From assembly GCA_015680685.1 (NCBI GenBank), contig MNCI01026985.1, forward strand, positions 325,615 to 389,614: a stretch of 64,000 nucleotides of DNA. The letters are read 5' to 3'. Below, piece by piece: positions 47,204 through 60,446 of the stretch; position 1 is the stretch's first letter; each line of letters opens with the position of its first letter. The DNA is from Gnetum montanum (lineage: Eukaryota; Streptophyta; Gnetopsida; Gnetales; Gnetaceae). The translations under genes were made by a program, and so were the position numbers. The notes under the pieces were generated by a model. It made no database searches, had not been told where the DNA came from, and saw nothing but the letters and a program-made list of their open reading frames with translations.

Positions 47204-48435
47204 ATTTGCTTATACATTTCCACTTGGTCACGGAAGTATTTCTTAAGGTGTTCATGCTTCTTATTTTCATTTTTCCATTCACTAATTTCAATGACTGATT
47301 TCCATCTAATCGCGTGTACCTCCTCCATTGAGAGGGTTTCATTTTCTCTTCCTAAGCGACTCATGTCTTGGTTAACCCTCATCATTTTCTCTCTTAATTG
47401 ATGGATGCTTTCTTCTAGGATGTTCTTTTGCTTTTCAATGTTGGTTAACCTAATGTTATTAGCAGCAAGCTATTTATTCTCTTCTTGTGCTATGGTAAGT
47501 GTCTTAGCATGTGCATACATTTGTGCTTCTGCTATGGACTGCTTTCTCCTTCTTGTTCTCTATTTTCTTGTTTTACTCAATTAGGTGGTTCATTTGCTTT
47601 GTTCTAAATTTTTCAATTTGATTAGGCATAATGAATTAATTTGGGTCTCTACATTCTACCCTCAAGGTTGTGAGCTCTTCTTATAATCTCAAAATTTTAG
47701 CTTTTGCATGCTTCACCCTAGTCTCTACCATGACTAGTTTACCCTTTGTTGCTATCAACTCTGACTACACTGTAGTGACATCACTTGGAATGTCAAAAAT
47801 TTTTGTTATCACATGTCCAATCTACAACAATTGATTTAGCACATCTTCATGATTTGCAAGAGTCATTGAGGTTTCCGCTAGTATCTAAGCATCTTTGGCT
47901 CTAGTTAGATTAGCTGGTGGTACAACAAGTACATTAAAGGATTTCTTGATATGATCTATGATCACCTCTGTAGCTCCCATTACATCTTGGTATTGCATTA
48001 TAACAACTATGACTCCTTCTTTAATTTCAAACAACACTTGGAATGATGGAGTGTTCCTAGAGACCTATTGTGACCATTGGGCATTTCCTTCTAACTACAA
48101 CGAGATTTGTCCACTTACAGAGTTTATAGAAACTATGGGCTAAATGGCATTGTCAATTACTTTGTAGAGGTTGTCTTCCTCCCTTATTCCTCAGCTGATA
48201 GTCTGTACAATCTATTACAGATGACTCATTGGTGGCTTATAATCATGCAGTAATGATGTCAAAACCTATTTTTGTTATTGCTAATCTTCTTCTTGTTTTT
48301 GCTCTTAATACTACTATCCAGTGGGTCCTACTTGTTATTATTGTTTAATTGTTTGTGTGGTTTTCCCAGCTTCCATTTCTTCCTCCACCTAATCCTTCTT
48401 CAGTGGTGCAAGCTTAAAAATCTTAGCATATGAAG
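47204..48435 (-). mobile_element. Element G1 internal region, right part (coiled-coil ORF remnant)
   Basis: Continues G1 after element D. The minus strand at 47182-47385 and onward encodes a heptad-like, charged stretch (MMRVNQDMSRLGRENETLSM, then HLKKYFRDQVEMYKQI; the last codons of that ORF run into D). It is homologous to E at about 49975-50400. The likely role is Gag-like or an accessory structural protein of a non-autonomous element. It ends at the LTR of E (48436). Confidence 0.55.
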
Positions 48436-49246
48436 TGATGAGCAGCAAGTATGCCTTATAGCCAACCATATGAATCACTATCATTCACTAAGCAATTTGG
48501 TTGAATTTCATAAAATTTATCTCTCTAAGTACACGAGGTTCTATGAGGTGAATCTAACTATTGCAATCGTTGTCTTCTCAATTCCACTTGTGAAGTGCAA
48601 GTATATGGTTAAGTATAATTAAGGCATATGATTTTTATCATTTTATCTTTTATGATTTAAGTCATCTAAGAATAAGAATAAAGTTATTGAATGCTTAATT
48701 AATCTAATAACTAGCTAATAGCTAACTAATTCTAACATAAGCATCCATTCCCACTTTCGATACACATCCTAAACACATTATAGTGCTACTAGGTTACTAA
48801 GTGTTAAGTGCTACTGGGATTACCAAGCGTTTAAACATATGCTCGAAGTGGTCGTACTTATGTTCACTATTTAATCAATATTAATTAATTACTTCAAAAC
48901 ATTAAAGTAAATTGCATGAATATTAAATGCATAAGGAAACATTAATCTATTCTAGGTGCTGCAAGGTTTGATCATAAAAGCTTGTCTTTATTGCTATTCA
49001 CACTAAGGTACTTAGGTACATCAATGCTCGAATAAAGATTTGTATACTTATTTGACTCCTACTATAAGCACTCAAAAAGATTCTAACTTTTGAAGAAAAA
49101 AATTACAAGAGCTTCACTACAACTATGGAAAGATTACCATAAATGCGGTGGGTTGGTACACATTTATAGATGAAAACAGGGGATCACATCAATGAGTACA
49201 TGTCAACATGGAAAACCCCATGTCGATGGCATTACGTGGATAATCA
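48436..49246 (-). repeat. 3' LTR of element E
   Basis: 811 bp from TGATGAGC to TAATCA. Contains the superfamily phrase GTTGTCTTC...CACTTGTGAAG, an AATAAAG-like word on the plus strand near 49032, and a TATA region CACATTTATAG near 49157. No primer site lies to its left, so it is the 3' LTR of a minus-strand element extending right. Confidence 0.7.
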
Positions 49247-51985
49247 CAACTCCTTAGAAGGCTAGAAGATGATGAAGAAAATTAGATAGTCCTAGGTACT
49301 AGAGGCTCCTAAGGCTCGAAAGGACCTTCTCCTACTTTGGGTGCATTCAGTTGTTGAGGCAGTTGTTGTCATTATTCTGCTACAGCTGCAACTACTGGTG
49401 GAATACAAAAGGCATCCAACAATGCCTTCATCTTTTTCTCTTAACTCTAGAGATCATTCACGATTTATGTTGCTTCACCAATGTTGGCCGAAATGGGAAC
49501 TTTCCATGGATAGGGCATTGTAGTAAACTATTTGTGTTTGATGTTGAACATGGTGAGTGCATTCTGCCGCTCCTGGTAGTCATTCATTCTCTTGGCCAAG
49601 TTCTCAAAAATTGATCTCTAATTAGTGAATTTCACCTTAAGAACCTTGAGTTCTGCATTTGCAACCTCAAGTTGTTGCATGGTCTCATTATGATGCTTTA
49701 ACTCTACCCATACAATAAGTACAAGCTAGCCACTTGCTTCTCTAACTTTGACCATGACCTTTCGGTAGTTAACATTGCTAGGTTTGCATATCAGAGGTTG
49801 GTGAGCTTCATATACTTAGTCATTTCCTTAATTTGTACCTCCTTCATGCGAATTTCAGCCTTGTTGTATGCATTTAGCCCATCAAAGATAGACTGCTAAA
49901 CATCACCTTCTTACAAGAGTTGCTAGAGGGCCTCATTGACTTTTGCCTTTGCTAATTGGATGTGCTTCTTATTAATTTATTTTTGTAATTCCACTTGGCC
50001 CCTATAATTATTTTTCATCCTTTCAAACTTAAAAGCCTTATTTTTCTAGGTGGCAATCTCGATTGTAGATTTCTAGCACAAGGCACAAACTTCCTTTATT
50101 GAGAGGTTTTTGTTCTCTATAGCCAACCTTCTCAATTTAGTGTTCACCCTAGCAAGCTACTCCTACTATTGATGGATAAATTTGGACATTTGTTATTTCT
50201 ATGTATCAACATTTCACATGCGATGATTTTTTGTGGTTAGGACCTCATTCTCCTAGCAAGTCTGGACCAAGTCCTTCTGAATGTTATGCATTGTGGCATC
50301 GGCCAAGGATTGGTCAAAGACTATAAAATCCTTTGTTTACTCAACCTTTTTGAGTTTTTCCTAAAGCTATTAAAAAGCTTCATCTCAAGTAGCTTTGACT
50401 AGGTAGCAGTGATGGTATTTGAAAGATCAAAGACATTTGAAATCAATTATCAGATTTCCACCAGTTAGTCCAGCAATTCCTCATGTTGGGCTATGCTCAA
50501 TCTCACATTAATGGTTCCTACATATGTCTACATATCTGTAAGTGCAAAAACTTCTAGTACAGATGTTGCTAGCACATTAAGTGCTTTTGGTACTCTGTCA
50601 ACAACCACTTCAGTCATCGTCTCCTTTCCTTAGTGCTACATCACCAAGAAAGTTGCCTCCTCACCTGCCTCCAAATGCATTGAGAAGGAAGCAGCATTCT
50701 CAAATATGTCTAAGAATTACTACTATTGCAAGAGGGACATCGTTACCTCTTAGGTGCTTGGAATTAACCTTGCAAGCACCTACATGTGTTGGGCTAAGAA
50801 AATTGGCATCCCACCCTCCATCTAGATTATGGTTTAGGCCAGTTCATTGAGGTGGCTCATGGCTAATCTATACACAGATGGGTCATCACCACTCATTCCT
50901 ACTTGCTACTATTACTACTACAAGAGCTCCTCTCGGAGTTTGTGCATGCACTAAATGACAGCATGAGACTTCAGTGTTGTCTAATGACTGGATGACGGAG
51001 ATAGTTGTTGCTGCTCCTCTTCCTGGATTACCTTTGTAGGCACTTTATCCTTCATCATCTCCACCTAGGAAGCAACTGGAGCACATTAGACTAGATCATT
51101 AGTGTAGTGGCTTATGCCTCCTATTTTGCACAATTTTATGATGAGGCATGGAAAGGGGATCATCTTCCTTCCATGTTCATTCTCCTTGAAGTGCTTCTCT
51201 ATCTCAAGATGGATAAACTGTGGAAGATTACCTAAGAATCTTTCTGTTAAAGAAACGCACACACAAGTGGAGAAGACTATGATTTTGCTAGGCCTCATCG
51301 TTGGATTGAGGTGAAAGAATACAATTTTAAAATATGCTAGTTCCATTGTAGTGAGCGCACCAAACTCCTTACAATCCACTTTGTAGCATCATTGTGTCCA
51401 TTCTTTCTTGACACCTAGATATGCTTGCATTGGAATTTCTACAAGAGTGCTCCCAGTTTTAGGCAAACCAAGGACCTCAAGGATTACTTTCATCAAGTAA
51501 AACACAAATATGTCCTTGATTTTGACCATGGAACTAGCCTACTGATTGTTCCAGAAAAGGTTTGTCTCTCCCATGTACCATTCCTAGTCTAAAGTGATGA
51601 TGGGTCACATGGAAAAGCTTTGTAGTTGAGTCTTGACTTTTGAAGGAGAAAACTTCAAGAAAGATCCAAAGTTCAACTCTTAAAGCACATATTTCTAAAG
51701 CTCCTTAGATGTGATTTGTTTGAAGCAATAGTTCGTTAAGATAATCTCAATGTTCAATCTTGGCCCTAGTGCCTCATCTTGGTGTGATTATTCTATCTTG
51801 GTTGCTTTAGGAATCTGTCTAACAGATTCGACTTTAGGCTTCTCCTAAAAAGGTCCCATTGCATGGGTTTCTATTACCTATTCTTGTAGTTGTTCTTGAC
51901 TGCTTCTAGTTCTTGGTCATTTGTCCCTTAGTTGGGATGATCCTCCCTTTTGCAGGTGTGTTCCTTTTGGTGTCATCATGGTCAC
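49247..51985 (-). mobile_element. Element E internal region: decayed ORFs, possible plant-transposon domain
   Basis: About 2.7 kb of minus-strand coding remnant, homologous in its left half to G1. The part at 51086-51379 encodes a stretch ending FPCLIIKLCKIGGI, which resembles the end of the 'putative plant transposon protein' domain (Pfam PF20167), found in plant retroelements without pol. This is from memory and not verified. Downstream of it a coiled-coil-rich part follows. No RT, integrase or protease motif is visible. The element seems non-autonomous. Confidence 0.5.
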
Positions 51986-51989
51986 AACA

Positions 51990-52486
51990 AAACCAAGGAT
52001 TAGCATGTGATGCCTAACTTATATCCTTTAGGTAACTTATCTCATTGGTTAGTTAGACTTTGGCTAAGTTATGACCATGGAAAATTTCTTATTTTAATGT
52101 TATTTGGTTTAGAAGGTCACTAGAGTTTGTTGAAAGGATTTAACTTTCATAAATTAATGTCTTTAATGTTAGTTTATTAGTTAAACCTTTGTGGGAGTTA
52201 GAAAAATTTTCAAGAATTTTACATAAAAAAACCTAAGGTTTATGGTCCCCATAACACAAAGATTATCTCTGATAGCTACAGAATTAGAGAACGAGGTTAA
52301 TCGAACAAATGGTTTGGAAGTTATGGCTCTTGGAAGATTCTAAGCTCTAAAACTTCAAAAACTCCCTCCTTGTTTGAGCTCAAATGTGAAAAAAAAAGCT
52401 AAGTGTGGCCACATATTTATAGGAATTTTGTGCTATGTAGATAGGGGCTCATCTAAGTGATCAACTCCATTGACAAGGTCCTATCA
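51990..52486 (-). repeat. Possible 5' LTR remnant bounding element E or G1
   Basis: Begins near TGATGCCT (about 51997) and ends TATCA at 52486, with a TATA-like CACATATTTATAGG near 52408-52421. The next bases are ATGAAG (52487-52492), which equal the six bases left of the E LTR (48430-48435); their first five also equal the five bases left of the G1 LTR (38167-38171). The sequence itself is only weakly similar to either LTR, so the pairing is unresolved. Confidence 0.35.
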
Positions 52487-52589
52487 ATGAAGCCTATGAC
52501 AGAAATTTTTCACATCAAAATTTCAAAAAATACGAGTTAAAATATGAACTTACGATCTTTGGAGAGCCAGAAAACCCATGAACACAATG

Positions 52590-52960
52590 AAATGGTTGAA
52601 GAGGGTGAGAGTATTCACAAGAAGGAGTTTTTAACTAGAGAATGAATTTAAAAGAAGAAGTGCGATTAAGGAGCACATAGCTGGATGCAACTGATGGGCA
52701 ATGCGGAAGGATTCAATTTGCAAAAGTGTCTAAGGATAAGAAACTTAACTAATCCAACCAAGAGAAATGGAAGTGGGTCCTTCCCATAGGAAGCTCATGC
52801 CCTTTTTGCCCTTGCATATCCTTAAACCAATAAGTCTATGGGCCCCACAATTGATTAATGGTTATGGAAAGTTAAGGACCTAATCAAGAAGAATTTACGT
52901 AAGAATTTTGACACATCAAACTAAGACATTGAACAAAACATGGAAAATTGGCAATGAGGT
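52590..52960 (-). repeat. Fragment of the 3' spacer of an A/B-type element
   Basis: Matches 7010-7330 of element B: GTGTCTAAGG...AACTTAACTAA, CCTTGCATATCCTTAAACCAATAAGTCTATGGGC, TTGATTAATGGTTATGG. Shows one more, largely lost, Athila-type insertion in this orientation. Confidence 0.7.
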
Positions 52961-54084
52961 GAATTATGGAAATTTAGTTTCTTCATTCCTTATGTTAATT
53001 TTTAAATAACAAAATGGAAATTTCTAATTTGGTTCTTTGTTTCTTTCCTTATGCAAATTTCAAAAATGTGGAATGGAAAATTTTGATTTCAAATACAAAA
53101 TGGAAAACTATAAAAATCTAATTTACTTTCTATTTTTATTTCTTATGCTAATTTCAAACATCAAATTACTGTAACTACCTTCATTCATACCTTTTATCCC
53201 TCTATATAACATAATTTCTCTTTGTTCATCTTAATCTGATCAACAATAGTAGCTCTAGAACATAATCCAGTTCCAAAAGATTAATTGCAGCATTATTCTC
53301 AACATGAATCTTGCAACTATTATTCCCAAAAGTGAACTTGTAGAAGAGTTTGCTCAAGATTATCCATAGCAACCATCTGTTATAGAAACTAATGCAATTC
53401 CTAGAAGTCCTGGTAGTGTCCTTTGGTGTGGGCATAGGCGTGGCTAAGGTTGAGGATGACCACAGATCATAGAGAGTACAAATCAATAATCTATGAGTAG
53501 AGAAGATAGAACATAATTTCAAAAATGAGAATTAATGCAATGCCAGTGAGAGTGACAACAAATTCAACAAGAGTTAGGTGTATGATAGTAAAAATCATTT
53601 ATTCAATTTAAATTTTTCTAAATATGAAATTTATGCATTTTACATCTATAACATTAATGTTGCTATATCTTCTCATGTTATTTACCTGCTCATATGACAA
53701 ATATTTTTTAGGCTACATTAACTTCAAATCTTCTTTCACCACATGGAAATTCATCCTATGGAATGATCTAGTCTCTTGACAATAATAATACAAATATTCA
53801 ACAAGAAATGCATGTTATGATTGTCTACCGATACTCAAGTTCATATACATTTTTATTAAATAATTTATTCATGTTTCTTAACATGATTAAATCTTACAAC
53901 ACATCATAAATGCATTTGCATCTATTATTCAACATGCATCTGTGGCAGAAATCACAGCTATAGAAGAACAGGACAAGATTGTTGATGAGTATCATAAAAG
54001 GGATTGTCGAACAAGGCAACGGGAACACAAGGAAGAATCATATGATTGAATCTACAAAGCTTTAGGTGTTGCTATTGAATCTCA
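52961..54084. other. AT-rich stretch with weak coding-like scraps
   Basis: Contains ORF scraps on the minus strand (53226-53522) and a polar plus-strand stretch (about 53940-54050, reading EITAIEEQDKIVDEYHKRD). I recognise no domain. Its right edge is the break against the duplicated RLP upstream region. Confidence 0.35.
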
Positions 54085-56545
54085 CGCGTAGCCATGATAA
54101 CTATCTCTCTATCACTCACTTGCCTAAACATGAACATGTATCAGAGGAAGGGAATGGATTGAAATATATTATGCTCTAAGAAAAAGGAGAATTGTGAGAT
54201 TGGGCCTCAGTGAGTCAACCAAACGATTGGAAAACTCAGAGAGAGCACAGATTCCACACTGTTTGAATATACACCGAATCTTTTGTCATACAGCAGTAAT
54301 TTCTATTTATCCATAAATGCAGTTGACATATTTCATAAATGCACTTGCTAGTAAGGAGCATAGATTCTACCGTGTGGATTCGGAATTCCACGAAATGCAT
54401 CACATAATTTTGACAATACAAGATATGTGTGGAATTTTCATGTTTTGGTATTATATTTTCATCAAACAAATTTAATAACAAGATAATTGATAATGATTTT
54501 CTCCCGTGATCTCTAAGCTGGAAAGACTTGTACTTTTAATGTAGAAGTTATGCCCAATATTTTGTTTTCAAGGGAAGACAAGTCAGGTTTTTTCCCCCCT
54601 TTTTTGGTGTAAGGGAAGACTAGCCCTAACAACCCCAACCCTAACCCTTATCCATACAATTGAGAGTAATTTTCTTTAATGTGATCTTTACGTTGAAAAG
54701 TCTTACCACACTTTTAATGTAATTGACAATGATTTTTTTTCCATAATCTTTACATTCAAAAGACTTGGCCATACTTTTAATGTAAGTGTTACATTGTGAC
54801 TTGTACTTTTAATGTAGGGGTTACCATGTCACTTGTTGTACTTCAAGGGTTGGTACCGCAACCCCTTATTCACATACTTAACAACAATTTTCTTTCATGA
54901 TCTTTAGATTGAGAAGACTTGCCATTATTCACGTAATTAACAACAATTTTCTTTCATGATCTTTACGTTGAGAGGACTTGCCACAAATAGCACAACTCCC
55001 TATTCATACAATTGACAACAATTTTGCACTTGTAAAATAGGTGGGTTACATTGTCACTTACTACATGTGACCCACTTTCAAGGCTAATAGCATAACCCAT
55101 ATCCACACACTACAAGGTTGGTAACACAACCCCCTATCCACATACTAAGGATAAGAAAGTAAATGTGACACACTGGAAAGGGGACCCACCACAAGACTTC
55201 TCCAAAAAGAGGAATAAAGAAACAAACCCACAACCTCCCAATCCAGAGATGAGTGTCCTAACCATTTTCCCTACACCCTTGGTGCAAAATATTCAAAGCA
55301 AGCATCTTTGAAAATCATTACAGCTGATATGGAATATTCAAATTGACACAAACCTTGAAATCAAATGGTATGATATCTATGAATTTAGGTTATTTGTTAA
55401 AAATTTCTATTTCATATTTTTTAATGATATTTTTGATATTACCAGTTGCTTGCTTTCATTTACTCCAAAACAAAGCTTGATGCTTAGCATGGATATGGTC
55501 TCACCATGATGAAAAGCATTCTAAATCAACATTTCTTCTTTACTTTCATAAATGTGCAAAAATTTATGGTAGAATATTTTGGATTTGTGCGTAGTAAAGG
55601 CAACTCATTAAGCCAAGTCAACATAGGCTTAAATTTTTTAAATACATGATAATTCTAAAATTTCTTCCCCATATAGGCCACACACATGATGGTTGATTTC
55701 GTCATTTTTAAATGATCTTCATTGCAAAGGAACTGAAATCTGATACAAAATTTGATAAATCAAAAGGTACAAGCAATTAGCTAGATTGCGTGGGTAATAA
55801 AAAGCTAACCAAATCATGGGATTGCATAAAGTTGTATATTTTAAGGGATGGTTTAAACTCTCCACTTTCAAGGTTTGTGAGTTGATTTTTGAAAATTTTA
55901 CTTTTTCTGCTTGACAAAATGAAAAATGTTTGCTTCTTCCCTTACCAAATTACCGGCCAAACTTGACTTCACCCAGTAAACACTTTAGATTAGTTACAAA
56001 CATGGTTGACTTCATCCTATAAATGAAATGTACAAACTTGTTTGTCTGTTTTTTTTTTACTTCATCTAAACCTTTGCAAAGAGACTTATTCCTGTGTTCC
56101 TTGTAGAGCCTTCCTATCATGTGAATTGTGAAGCAAGTCATTAATGATGTGGACTTTCATAGGTGATGTATCTTTGAGGAATAAGAAAATCAATGAAATG
56201 TGAACTTTTCAAAGTTGCACCAACGTTGTAAAGTTGGATAGGGACTTTATATCATCAACTTGTTGGAGAAGAAAGCCATTGATTAGCATGACCTTTTAAG
56301 TCGTTGATGCCATGTTTTGGATGTTTTAAAGCAGTTCTAATATTTGTTCATATTTTCCTCACTACTACATGCACTAGATTAGTTGAGCAAGGTGTCATTT
56401 ATGGAGGGAAGTTTCTCAATCACATGATAAGCTGAAGGGATGACTCCTCTCTACTATACATTAGTCTTAAGCCTTAAGGTGAAGGTCTTCATTTAAGCAT
56501 TCAAATTTCTTATTAGTGTATTAATATTTATGAGGGGGTTTCACC
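54085..56545 (-). repeat. 5' flank (promoter region) of the RLP unit, copy 2, without its gene
   Basis: Homologous to 33007-35480. The left edge still contains the start codon and about three more codons of an RLP (GCGTAGCCATGAT, complement of ATG GCT ACG C), then similarity stops, so the coding region has been lost exactly at its beginning. The TATA candidate is preserved (about 54157-54168). It differs from copy 1 mainly by an expanded minisatellite between about 54480 and 55280. Confidence 0.8.
54480..55030. repeat. Expanded minisatellite in copy 2 of the RLP upstream region
   Basis: Five units around TTTCATGATCTTTACGTTGA followed by GACTTGCCA (near 54508, 54688, 54744, 54898 and 54952), with linkers of CTTTTAATGTA. 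Related to the minisatellite at 33380-33670. A short CCCTAACCCT-like stretch lies at about 54625-54650. Confidence 0.6.
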
Positions 56546-57017
56546 TCATTTTCTAGTACTAAAAGGAAGGCTTGATTTTTTATCTAATTTCCATTTTATT
56601 TAGCAATCCTCACATTAGTTTTAACTTTGATAAAGTGGTTTGTTTTAATTTTATTATCATTAAATGTCATTTTATGTTAGATTTATTTTTCTTGAAATCT
56701 GAATTAAATATTCTCATCTATATCTATTTTCATTGTCATTTCATTTTTAGTTTTTACAATATAAGTTATTGTCTTGTTTATTTTTATTTTACATAAATTG
56801 TGACTTAAAAGTTTATTAGTATTTACATTTTATGATCTGTTCATTTTATGAGTGAAGAGACTTACTATAGCTTGTTTCTTAGGAGACCTCTTACCCTTAG
56901 TCCAAATTGACCAACTACCCATCAATCGAACCAATAAATAGAACTAGCTTCTCATTCTACTACTTATATACACAAGAAAACTAGAACCAAGATGGTAGCC
57001 AACCAACCCCTACTTTT

Positions 57018-57425
57018 TTGGTTAACAATCCTTTCAACATCATACATTATCGTGCCATTCTTAAAGATTTGCTAAACATCAATTTCTTCTTTGATCCTAC
57101 TTCAAGTGATGCACAACAACATCTCAAATATTTTGAAACTCTTTTAGGAATTTATAATGCTACCAATAATGATGTTGCATATAGAGCCTTTATGACTAGA
57201 TTACTAGGTAAAGCAAACCAATGGTTTCTTATACTACTGAATGCTTCCATTAGTATATATCAAGATTTTAAAAATAAATTTCTATCCCATTTTGACAAAT
57301 TTACTAGCCCTACCCTTGCCTCTAGTAATTTTACTAGATTAAGAAAATTACCTAAAGAAACTATTTATAATTACAACCTAAGGTTTTTACAACAACTAGT
57401 ATATGTTTCTAAAAGGCATTCTTAA
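57018..57425 (+). pseudogene. Gag-domain fragment of another LTR retrotransposon
   Basis: 135 open codons starting MVNNPFNIIHYRAI. The part from about residue 50 (AYRAFMTRLLGKANQWFLIL...YQDFKNKFLSHF...ETIYNYNLRF) has the spacing of the retrotransposon Gag core (PF03732 type). It is not close to the Gag of elements B, C and D. No LTR, protease or pol is visible nearby, so it is an orphan scrap. It is not a likely host gene. Confidence 0.6.
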
Positions 57426-60420
57426 CTTTTATCTTTGTACTTTATATCCATTCTATGCTTACATTAGTAATTAGAACAATTTTCTTTGTTGAATACTATC
57501 CAAGTCTAATTTAGAGTGATTAATCTAAACAACCCAACACAACACAATTAAATCCTACACCTCTCCAAGCCATTCCACCCTTGCCTAATTTAGTCCTAAG
57601 CCATACCTCCATACCTCTCTATAAAATACCATTGGTTGGAATGAACAAACAACAATCACAAAAGAGAATGGATTGAAATAGAAGTGGCTAAGATTGAGTC
57701 TTATTTTTCCTTGAGTTGATGATACTATCTGAAAATTTGGAGAGAAGTAAGGGAAGCACACCTACCACATGCTATTTGCCTAAAGTAGGGGACTGAATAA
57801 CACTGAACCACCTCATGGTATCTGTCAACATTTTGAGTGAAATAATGTACATAGTAATAATGTTGAAGAAGATTGTGCTTTGTAAATAAAAAATATGTTG
57901 TTAAGGTGTAGTGTAATAGTCAAGATTTATCCTTAGGTCAAGATTTATCTTGTTTGTAAGATACACTATTTTACATGTTAGTTCCATATCCCCTTGTAAA
58001 AAACATTTCCATATCCCCTTGTAAAAAACATTAAAAAAGGGACATATTTTATTACATTTATGTAACTTGAAGGATTTGTCATAAATAGACAAACGAACTT
58101 GTACCAAATACATTACTAGCAATAAATCGTAAGTACAACAAATGTGACCAACATTCATGTAACATAAACATGTTTTTTATATAATTTCCTAAAATTAACA
58201 TTGGTAGCCTGAATGGCTCATATATAGACTACATGCAGATTTGCCATTTTCTTCTTAATAATATATGTTTTACAACGTTGTTGTATATCTTCTACCACTT
58301 GTCATAAACACAGTTAACATATTCTATCTTTATGCTACTTTTTATTCTAACATTAAAATATGTATATATCTATAAACTTAACCATAAATGCCTAAAATAT
58401 GAACTGTTTACAAGAATTTCAAGAATCAATAATTGCAATTGCAAATTGTAACTCGCCAAAAATAAAATAAGCATATGCATATACTTGTTAGTTTTTCTCA
58501 ACTTTTCATGCCCGGATGACACGCAAAAGCCATGTCCATTGAACAAAATGAAAGAAAGCAATTTTACGACTAATCAACTTTTCATCTACTGGTGTATATA
58601 GTTGTTGGGAATAATCAATTTTTGAGTATAAACCCTTAAAATTCGTCTCTGACCATTGTTAATTTTAAATTTTAAGCCAAGTAACGTTAACATGGATGTA
58701 TACGGCTGAGACGAGAGGTAACGAATTAACACACGCTTTTAATTCAGCCCATGTTTTATCTATTAAATATTAAGTTTTGATTTTATAGAGCCTTTGGATT
58801 TGTTAGATGGTAGAAATTTATCTGATTCTAAAACATTATTATTAAAATTACTAAGTGCTCATAGTAACATTTTGAATAATTTAAATTTAGAATCACAATA
58901 TTTCACTTACATTTATAATATTCAAATATATAATTTTACAGAAAAATGTGATTTTAGTCTTCAATGATATTTGTACCATAGAATTAAACGTTGTTCATAA
59001 GAAAATATTAAGCCAATCTACTTCGTTCAACTTGAGTCCTTAACACTGAAATCCACATCGACACAAAAACTGTGATCAATTTTCGGGAAGTTAAGCTAAA
59101 GTCTCCCATGAATTTAAAATTTGTCAAGTACAAATCCTCATAAAAACCATGCTAAGTTTTCCTATAAAGTTATCTATGCATTTTTCTAGATTTGCATTGA
59201 ATTTTACCAAAGTTACCTATGCCTCCACGTGGTGACATTAACGACTTTGACGAAGACTATTGACAAGAATAAATAATATGTCCCAAAACAAGTTGACAAA
59301 CACACTCAAAACTTTGGCATTCGAAACGTTTCGGGTTTTCGAACGCATCTCAAAACGTAAGGAAACGAGTAATGAAACGTACAAAAGAGAACTTAAAACA
59401 TTAGATTGACATGACAGCACATCTCATTGCTTTAATTTCTGTGAAAAGAAACATTTGCAACATTGTACTACGGTGTGTTTTTCTACTGTATGTGGCACTC
59501 GAGGGGTTGACTAGCGTTAACATTTAAACACGTCAATTGTATAGTGGATTTGATACACAAAATTTTAAAATACATCATTGTCTGAAGGCTCAAGGGTAGG
59601 GTCACAGCTTTTAAATCGACTGGCAATGCTTTGCACCGAGCTTGAAATACGTTATTGTTAAAGGAATGAACTTCATCAAGGTTTTTTTCACGAATGAGAA
59701 TGATAAAATTATAGGATATATAAGAAATATGTAATAGGGAAAATTATATTTAAAAAATGCAAAAATATAATAGTGTAATGGATACTTGTTTTTTTATGGA
59801 ACCTATACCTCCATAAATTACAAGGCACATGTTTTAAGTGAGCAATGACTTATAAACATAATAAGAAATTTCAACCTTATATGTAGTTAGTAGCACATCT
59901 AGCACATTTGGATTAACAAGACATATATATCTGGTTTCCTCTCTCATTTCCAAATTTGGTCTTTTGTTTCATTTGTCTCTTTTTAGATTCTCGCATCTTA
60001 AAGTCTCCAAGTACTACAAACTTGTGAAACAAACCTATGGTATCCCTCCATTTCAAAGCGTCACCTTAGTTCACACTTTTGAGCCTTATTAACGTTACTA
60101 TGGTGTGTATTCATTTTTAGGCATATAAAGAGTACGTTAGGTTAAATGGATATCAAACCAATGGCAATGGCATTAGTAAATAGCATTAGTAATTGCAGCA
60201 ATGCTGCAGATGAGACCGGGACGTGAAACAGCGGTACTGGTGATAATAGTGTTACTACTTTTAAGAATGGAAGATATCGCAACTATAAAATTGTAAAAAA
60301 TAATATTTTCTAGTTAAATTTGGCAGTTCACATTATCTAATAAAACTGGCTGCCAAAGAAATAAAAACTTATTTTAACTTAAGTTACAAAATTTCTGCAA
60401 AATTCAACATAAATTTGAAA
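57426..60420. other. AT-rich intergenic stretch
   Basis: About 3 kb without a recognisable gene. A perfect 25-bp tandem duplication lies at 57982-58006 and 58007-58031. Short ORFs (for example 58370-58561 and 59238-59420) show no domain. Confidence 0.5.
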
Positions 60421-60446
60421 ACTTCTGAAAGCCTTTGGAAACAGCA

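Noticed and set aside
54625-54655. Telomere-like CCCTAACCCT words
   Set aside because: Only two imperfect words within a minisatellite region; not an interstitial telomere array.
54561-55280. Considered as a foreign insertion in copy 2 of the RLP upstream region
   Set aside because: Most of it is made of units related to the minisatellite already present in copy 1, and no terminal repeats or target duplication were found.
57018-57425. Considered as a host gene
   Set aside because: Spacing and residues are those of a retrotransposon Gag core and the frame has no gene structure around it.
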